Positions 60,443-64,000 of a DNA stretch of 64,000 nt are shown piece after piece. The notes under the pieces were generated by a model, which was not told the DNA's origin, ran no database searches, and saw nothing but the letters and a program-made list of their open reading frames with translations. Position numbers and translations under genes: made by a program. The stretch's first letter is position 1. Each line of letters begins with the position of its first letter. Location: assembly GCA_020634755.1 (NCBI GenBank), contig JACKBC010000006.1:1-64000 (forward strand), given 5' to 3'. Source of the stretch: Caldilineaceae bacterium (GTDB lineage: Bacteria; Chloroflexota; Anaerolineae; Caldilineales; Caldilineaceae).

Positions 60443-60524
60443 AGAACATACGCCAGCCTAGAAGAAATTGGCCAGATCGGCCATGATATTCTTTCCTGGT
60501 GGTTCACTGACGCTGCATAAGTTG
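60443..60524. repeat. Family-1 inverted-repeat element, copy l
   Basis: Ends GAACATACGCCAGCCTAG and CACTGACGCTGCATAAGTTG; inverted relative to copies g and j, with CCAATTTCTTCTAGGCTGG on the minus strand. A second, near-identical end lies just outside. Confidence 0.7.
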
Positions 60525-60782
60525 TGATTTGGTTGGCCAAAAAGAACAGGTGGATTGTACCAAAAATCACAAGTGGTGTCAAAACGGATCACGAATATGG
60601 GGCTTACAGCAAGCGGTGAAAGAAACGGCCGGAAGATTGAATGGCAGAAGCCGTAAATGCCGTTTCCCGCGTGGCAATTACCTCGAGTTTAGCCGAGCTG
60701 AGCGGGATATGACATCTTCGCATTGTTGGATGGCGTAGTGAATATGAGGCGTGTAGGAGATGAACCAAATCATGAAACATTT

Positions 60783-60810
60783 GCGGCTTCCCCCATTTGG
60801 GGGAAGCCGC
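60783..60810 (-). terminator. Hairpin downstream of the DUF11 gene
   Basis: Stem GCGGCTTCCCCC / GGGGGAAGCCGC, loop ATTT, about 37 bp after the stop on the minus strand. Only a short AT tract follows. Confidence 0.65.
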
Positions 60811-60846
60811 AAAGCGCGTAGGGCTTTACGTGCGGGTTGTGGATGC

Positions 60847-63800
60847 TTATTGCACAATGAATGGTAAGTAGAAAGGCATCTTTATGGCATTATGCAATGG
60901 AGTACGGTCGGTGCTCCCATCTGTATGCACTACTTCCAATAGATAAATGTCACCAGCGTGAAGCGTGGCCTCTGCATCTAGCCATTCATAGCTGGCGCCA
61001 CCAGACTGACCAGATATTTTGGCCGGAATCATCTCGTTGCTGCGCTGTTCAACCTGGCTGCCGTTGTTGCGCCAGATGTGGAAGCCCACAATATCATTTT
61101 CGGTTACCGTGCTCCAGCGAATCAGCACGCCGGCGCTCATCTGTACCACCTGCTGGTCGGCAAGCTGGACAGCCGTGGGATCGGTGATTTCCACGGTGGC
61201 GCATGCATCATAAGCTGGGACATTCATAACCGGTAAGGGGCCAGCGCCATCCATGTCGGCCTGCGCGTTGTGGATATGGACAATGTTGGGCGCTTCACCA
61301 GGCTGCGTACAGGGTGGCGTTGGGCTAACGAGCGCGCTGTCTGCTTCCGTTTTAAAGATGACTAACACGCTGACCGATGCACCGGGCGTCAGACCATTGG
61401 CGGGCGCCAGATTATGCCAGCTAAGCGTGCCGGGCTGCATACTGGTTGGCGCTATTGTGGCGCTGACGTACGAAAGATGCGCGTTGCTGTAATTGTCTTC
61501 CAGCGGCAGCACCGTAATCGTCACGCTGCCGGTGTTGGTGATGCGCACCGTAAAGCTTACTTGGTCCCCCGTGCGTACCGGCTCGGGCGATTCCAGCGTT
61601 TTCGTCAATTCCAGCGCAGGGGGCGGCAATATGGTGATAATAGCTTGATCATGGTCATCTTCATCCTGGCCCGGCTGCGTGCCGTCTTCATTGATCTGGT
61701 CGTCTTCCAAATCGCCTGCTTCACCGGCGTTGCCATCAGTCCCGTTGCCGTTGAGCATGTCGGGGGTAGAATCGCGATCGGGTAGCGGATTGCCGTTTTC
61801 ATCGGTGGCCGCCGCGATTTCCGCCGTATTTGTATACACGCCGGTTGGGTTTGGGCCCGCCGTTAACACAATATTCACCAGCTGAGGCGCGTTGGGCGCC
61901 ACCACGCCTGGCAGGGTTAGCGTCACATTGCCGCCGCTGCTGCTCCAGCCATTGGTGTCGTTGCTGCTCAAAGTGAATCCGGTGGGCAGATAGTCAACCA
62001 GCATCACATTGGCCGCGGTGACTACGCCCTGGTTGATAATGGCCAGCGTAAAGGTGACATCGGCGCCGGCGGCAATACCGGCAGCTTGCCCGGCGCCCAG
62101 CGTTTTGACCAGCGCCAGATCAAATGGACAGTAGAGTGCAAAGTCAATATCTGTCCGATTTTCGGGGTTGCCAAGCAGCAAGATTTGCGTACGTTCGCCG
62201 CTGGTAATGGGTGGGGTTGTTTTATCATTAGAGAAAAGATAGTTCTCCAAGGCGCCACCGGGGCTGAAGTTGCTGGGGGCAATTTCCACAATGTACTGTT
62301 GATCGCCCACGACGGCGGGGAATTGATAAAAGCCTGGCGCGCCGCCGGTATCATCCATCGTGGTTGTGGAGCCGACCAGCTCACCGCTATCAATTTGATT
62401 GTTGTTATTTTCATCATGGTAGAGATGGATCAGCACGCCATTGATGCCCGGCTCTCCAGCATCTTGCACGCCGTCGCCATTCCAATCATGCCATACAAAA
62501 TCCCCAATGGACGATTTGCCGGGTATGGGGTCAATTGGGACAGAAACGTGGCTTTGGGCCGTACCGGAAATACCGCCGTTCATGGTGGCGGTGTTGCAAG
62601 CCGCGCCGGCATTCCCATGGCAATCCAGGGCGCTGCTGGTTTCCTGCAGCGCTGTAAAGTGCACCACCACTTGCATTGTGCTGCCGGGAGCCAGATCCCC
62701 TAATGCAGCCGTCAGATCGCGCCAGTTGAGCTGGCCATCATCGCTTTTATCGTCCGGCGCCGGGTTGGCGCTGGCCACGCTGTCAAAGGAGAGATAGGCG
62801 GCATCGTACGTATCGGTAAGGGGCAGCGTGGTGAGCACTTGATTGCTTGTATTCGTAATCACAATGGTGTAGACCAGCGGCATGCCCGGCTGAAATGGGC
62901 CCGTGCTGGTCAGCCGCTTTTCCAGCTGTACATCGGGGCTGCCTGCGGCCAATCCGCTTGGATCTACAATCATGGCATCCAAGCCGGTATCGTCGCCCAA
63001 TTGTCCATCCGTCAGCGTGACCGTGCCTTTTAACACCGGTTTCATGACTGTAAAGCCATTTTCGGTCACCGGAATCTCAATCGTTTCTAGCGTGGCTGGG
63101 AAATCGTACCAGGCCGCAGTGGCGGGGTTCCCCGGTGTGGTGGGGCCAAATTTGCGGAAGTGCACCTGGCTCAAGTCGGCGTCTGTGTACCAATAATAGG
63201 CAACGGTGGCGCTCTGACCGGGCTCACTGCATTCGAGCGTGTATGTGACCATATCCAGTGGAAAATCAAAATTGCCATCAACCAGACCGCTGCCCTGTTC
63301 ACTGGTGGCTGTCAGCTCTTTCACATTTGCACAATCGCCGGTGGCGGCAATGGCAATGTGGCCTTGGCCATTGGCCGCCATAATTGAACCAACATTGGGC
63401 TGTTCATAGTCCGGTGTCCCATCTGCATTGGCGTCGCCGCCGTTGGGGCCGGTAATTTCATCGGCATTAGAGGCGCCGTCGCCATCCGCATCCTGAATGC
63501 CAAAGTTGCTTTCGCTGACAATTTCAAGCAGCGTTCGCCTGCGCGAGGAACCATCAGCCGGCGGATTGGGGATGGTTTCATCTAACACCTTTAATTCGTA
63601 TTCAAAGCCGGGCGTGTGCTGAAAGCCGCGAATCCCTTGGAACGTGGGCTGCCACGGTTCGTCCAAGCTGTGGCGAACCGCTAAGCAGGTGGTCGGAACG
63701 AGCCCCATACAGGGCACCCGGTAGGCGGCAACAAAGAGTGTCTTGACCTCACCATCGCTCACGCTGATTTGCGCGCTGTCTGCGGCCTCAAAAATGGTGG

Positions 63801-64000
63801 TTGTCCCCATGACGATAGCCGCCTTGGCCCAATTATTTGTGGCTACACAGTTCATGGGATTGAGCATCGCATCGAGCCCCACCGCCGCCTCAAATGAGGT
63901 GGTAATCAATACGGTTTGGCCCGCGGCTAGCGGCCCAATATTTTCCCAATAGAGATTGGCTGCGCCATTGGGCGCGCCATCGGCATGATCGGCTGGCAGT
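60847..64000 (-). CDS. Large secreted DUF11/SdrD-like repeat protein (5' end cut by window edge)
   Basis: The frame is open to the right edge, so the start lies outside; at least 1050 residues are encoded. Features by order from 63909: an N-terminal part ending with a thrombospondin-3/EF-like DADGDGASNADEITGPNGGD, DUF11 repeats (LEKRLTSTGPFQPGMPLVYT, LVKTLGAGQAAGIAAGADVT, LTKTLESPEPVRTGDQVSF), an SdrD B-like domain (IGDFVWHDWNGDGVQDAGE) between them and a terminal Fn3-like domain (VLIRWSTVTENDIVGFHIWR). It ends KMPFYLPFIVQ, similar to the CAP protein tail. Such proteins are exported and surface-attached; a role in adhesion or sheath is inferred. No membrane anchor at the C-terminus was seen. 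Confidence 0.88.
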   Translation of the reverse strand, partial: LPADHADGAPNGAANLYWENIGPLAAGQTVLITTSFEAAVGLDAMLNPMNCVATNNWAKAAIVMGTTTIFEAADSAQISVSDGEVKTLFVAAYRVPCMGLVPTTCLAVRHSLDEPWQPTFQGIRGFQHTPGFEYELKVLDETIPNPPADGSSRRRTLLEIVSESNFGIQDADGDGASNADEITGPNGGDANADGTPDYEQPNVGSIMAANGQGHIAIAATGDCANVKELTATSEQGSGLVDGNFDFPLDMVTYTLECSEPGQSATVAYYWYTDADLSQVHFRKFGPTTPGNPATAAWYDFPATLETIEIPVTENGFTVMKPVLKGTVTLTDGQLGDDTGLDAMIVDPSGLAAGSPDVQLEKRLTSTGPFQPGMPLVYTIVITNTSNQVLTTLPLTDTYDAAYLSFDSVASANPAPDDKSDDGQLNWRDLTAALGDLAPGSTMQVVVHFTALQETSSALDCHGNAGAACNTATMNGGISGTAQSHVSVPIDPIPGKSSIGDFVWHDWNGDGVQDAGEPGINGVLIHLYHDENNNNQIDSGELVGSTTTMDDTGGAPGFYQFPAVVGDQQYIVEIAPSNFSPGGALENYLFSNDKTTPPITSGERTQILLLGNPENRTDIDFALYCPFDLALVKTLGAGQAAGIAAGADVTFTLAIINQGVVTAANVMLVDYLPTGFTLSSNDTNGWSSSGGNVTLTLPGVVAPNAPQLVNIVLTAGPNPTGVYTNTAEIAAATDENGNPLPDRDSTPDMLNGNGTDGNAGEAGDLEDDQINEDGTQPGQDEDDHDQAIITILPPPALELTKTLESPEPVRTGDQVSFTVRITNTGSVTITVLPLEDNYSNAHLSYVSATIAPTSMQPGTLSWHNLAPANGLTPGASVSVLVIFKTEADSALVSPTPPCTQPGEAPNIVHIHNAQADMDGAGPLPVMNVPAYDACATVEITDPTAVQLADQQVVQMSAGVLIRWSTVTENDIVGFHIWRNNGSQVEQRSNEMIPAKISGQSGGASYEWLDAEATLHAGDIYLLEVVHTDGSTDRTPLHNAIKMPFYLPFIVQ

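Larger units (their letters stand above)
60390..60846. other. 457-bp spacer between oxidase cluster and DUF11 gene
   Basis: No gene. Contains family-1 copy l (60443-60524) with an extra end GAACTTACGCGAG (60424-60436) and a strong hairpin (60783-60810). Promoters for the oxidase cluster should be here but none is clear. Confidence 0.55.

Overview
The window reads as a piece of a bacterial chromosome, most likely from an aerobic Chloroflexota (Caldilineae/Anaerolineae-like). I infer this from moderate GC content, a complete aa3-type oxidase operon, ClpC, a four-domain S1 protein, Hanks-type kinase and FHA genes, and large secreted DUF11 and CAP proteins. No rRNA, tRNA, CRISPR array, phage or transposase gene was found. 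Placement below phylum is a guess.

Layout. 1-2223: ABC transporter permease, cut by the left edge. 2290-6458 (minus): envelope polysaccharide genes (initiating sugar-phosphate transferase and two GT4 glycosyltransferases). 6487-15872 (minus): housekeeping block with Tat secretion (tatC, tatB), nusB, fatty-acid genes fabG and fabD, rpmF with its usual DUF177 partner, a coiled-coil protein, coaD, hemW and an FHA/winged-helix regulator. 16525-17538 (plus): Ser/Thr kinase, divergent from the FHA gene. 18130-26335 (plus): complete F1Fo ATP synthase operon, with a frameshift in atpB. 26700-33759 (plus): mreB, ridA, S1 protein and clpC. 34289-36968: an allantoate-amidohydrolase-like peptidase and a YqeC-MocA fusion (purine/molybdenum-hydroxylase theme). 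37468-39360: secreted CAP-domain protein. 39471-40064 (minus): DUF937 protein. 40440-46984 (plus): seven-gene carbohydrate/sugar-acid catabolic cluster, followed closely by a hybrid histidine kinase (47010-48878). 49140-52151: secreted PQQ-propeller protein. 52200-60389 (minus): cytochrome c oxidase structural and assembly genes (ctaC, D, F, E, G, a small anchored protein, SURF1, ctaB), led by a protein resembling only the membrane hairpin of subunit II. 60847-64000 (minus): large secreted DUF11/SdrD-like protein, cut by the right edge.

The most striking feature is the non-coding DNA. Most larger spacers, including those inside the atp and cta operons, hold small inverted-repeat elements of about 45-150 bp with no coding capacity. 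At least four families recur by eye: (1) ends ACTTACGCAGCG / GGCTTGCGTAAGT, about 80 bp, ten copies; (2) ends CAGTACACCGCAACG / TTGCGATCTACT, four copies; (3) ends GTAACTATTCAG with a CTGTCGAAGGC / GGCTTCGACAAGCTC core, three copies; (4) ends GTTTGAAAACGC, whose outer end forms the sequence just upstream of the start codons of mreB and hemW and is partly shared by clpC and ctaD. One family-1 copy appears to be split by a different 167-bp palindromic element. Short exact tandem duplications of 13-16 bp are also frequent.

Functionally, the window joins respiration (oxidase, hemW and CtaB for haem maturation) with ATP synthesis, central maintenance (ClpC, S1, NusB, L32, CoaD, FabD/G), surface polysaccharide and Tat export, and one accessory catabolic cluster whose substrate cannot be named from sequence alone.
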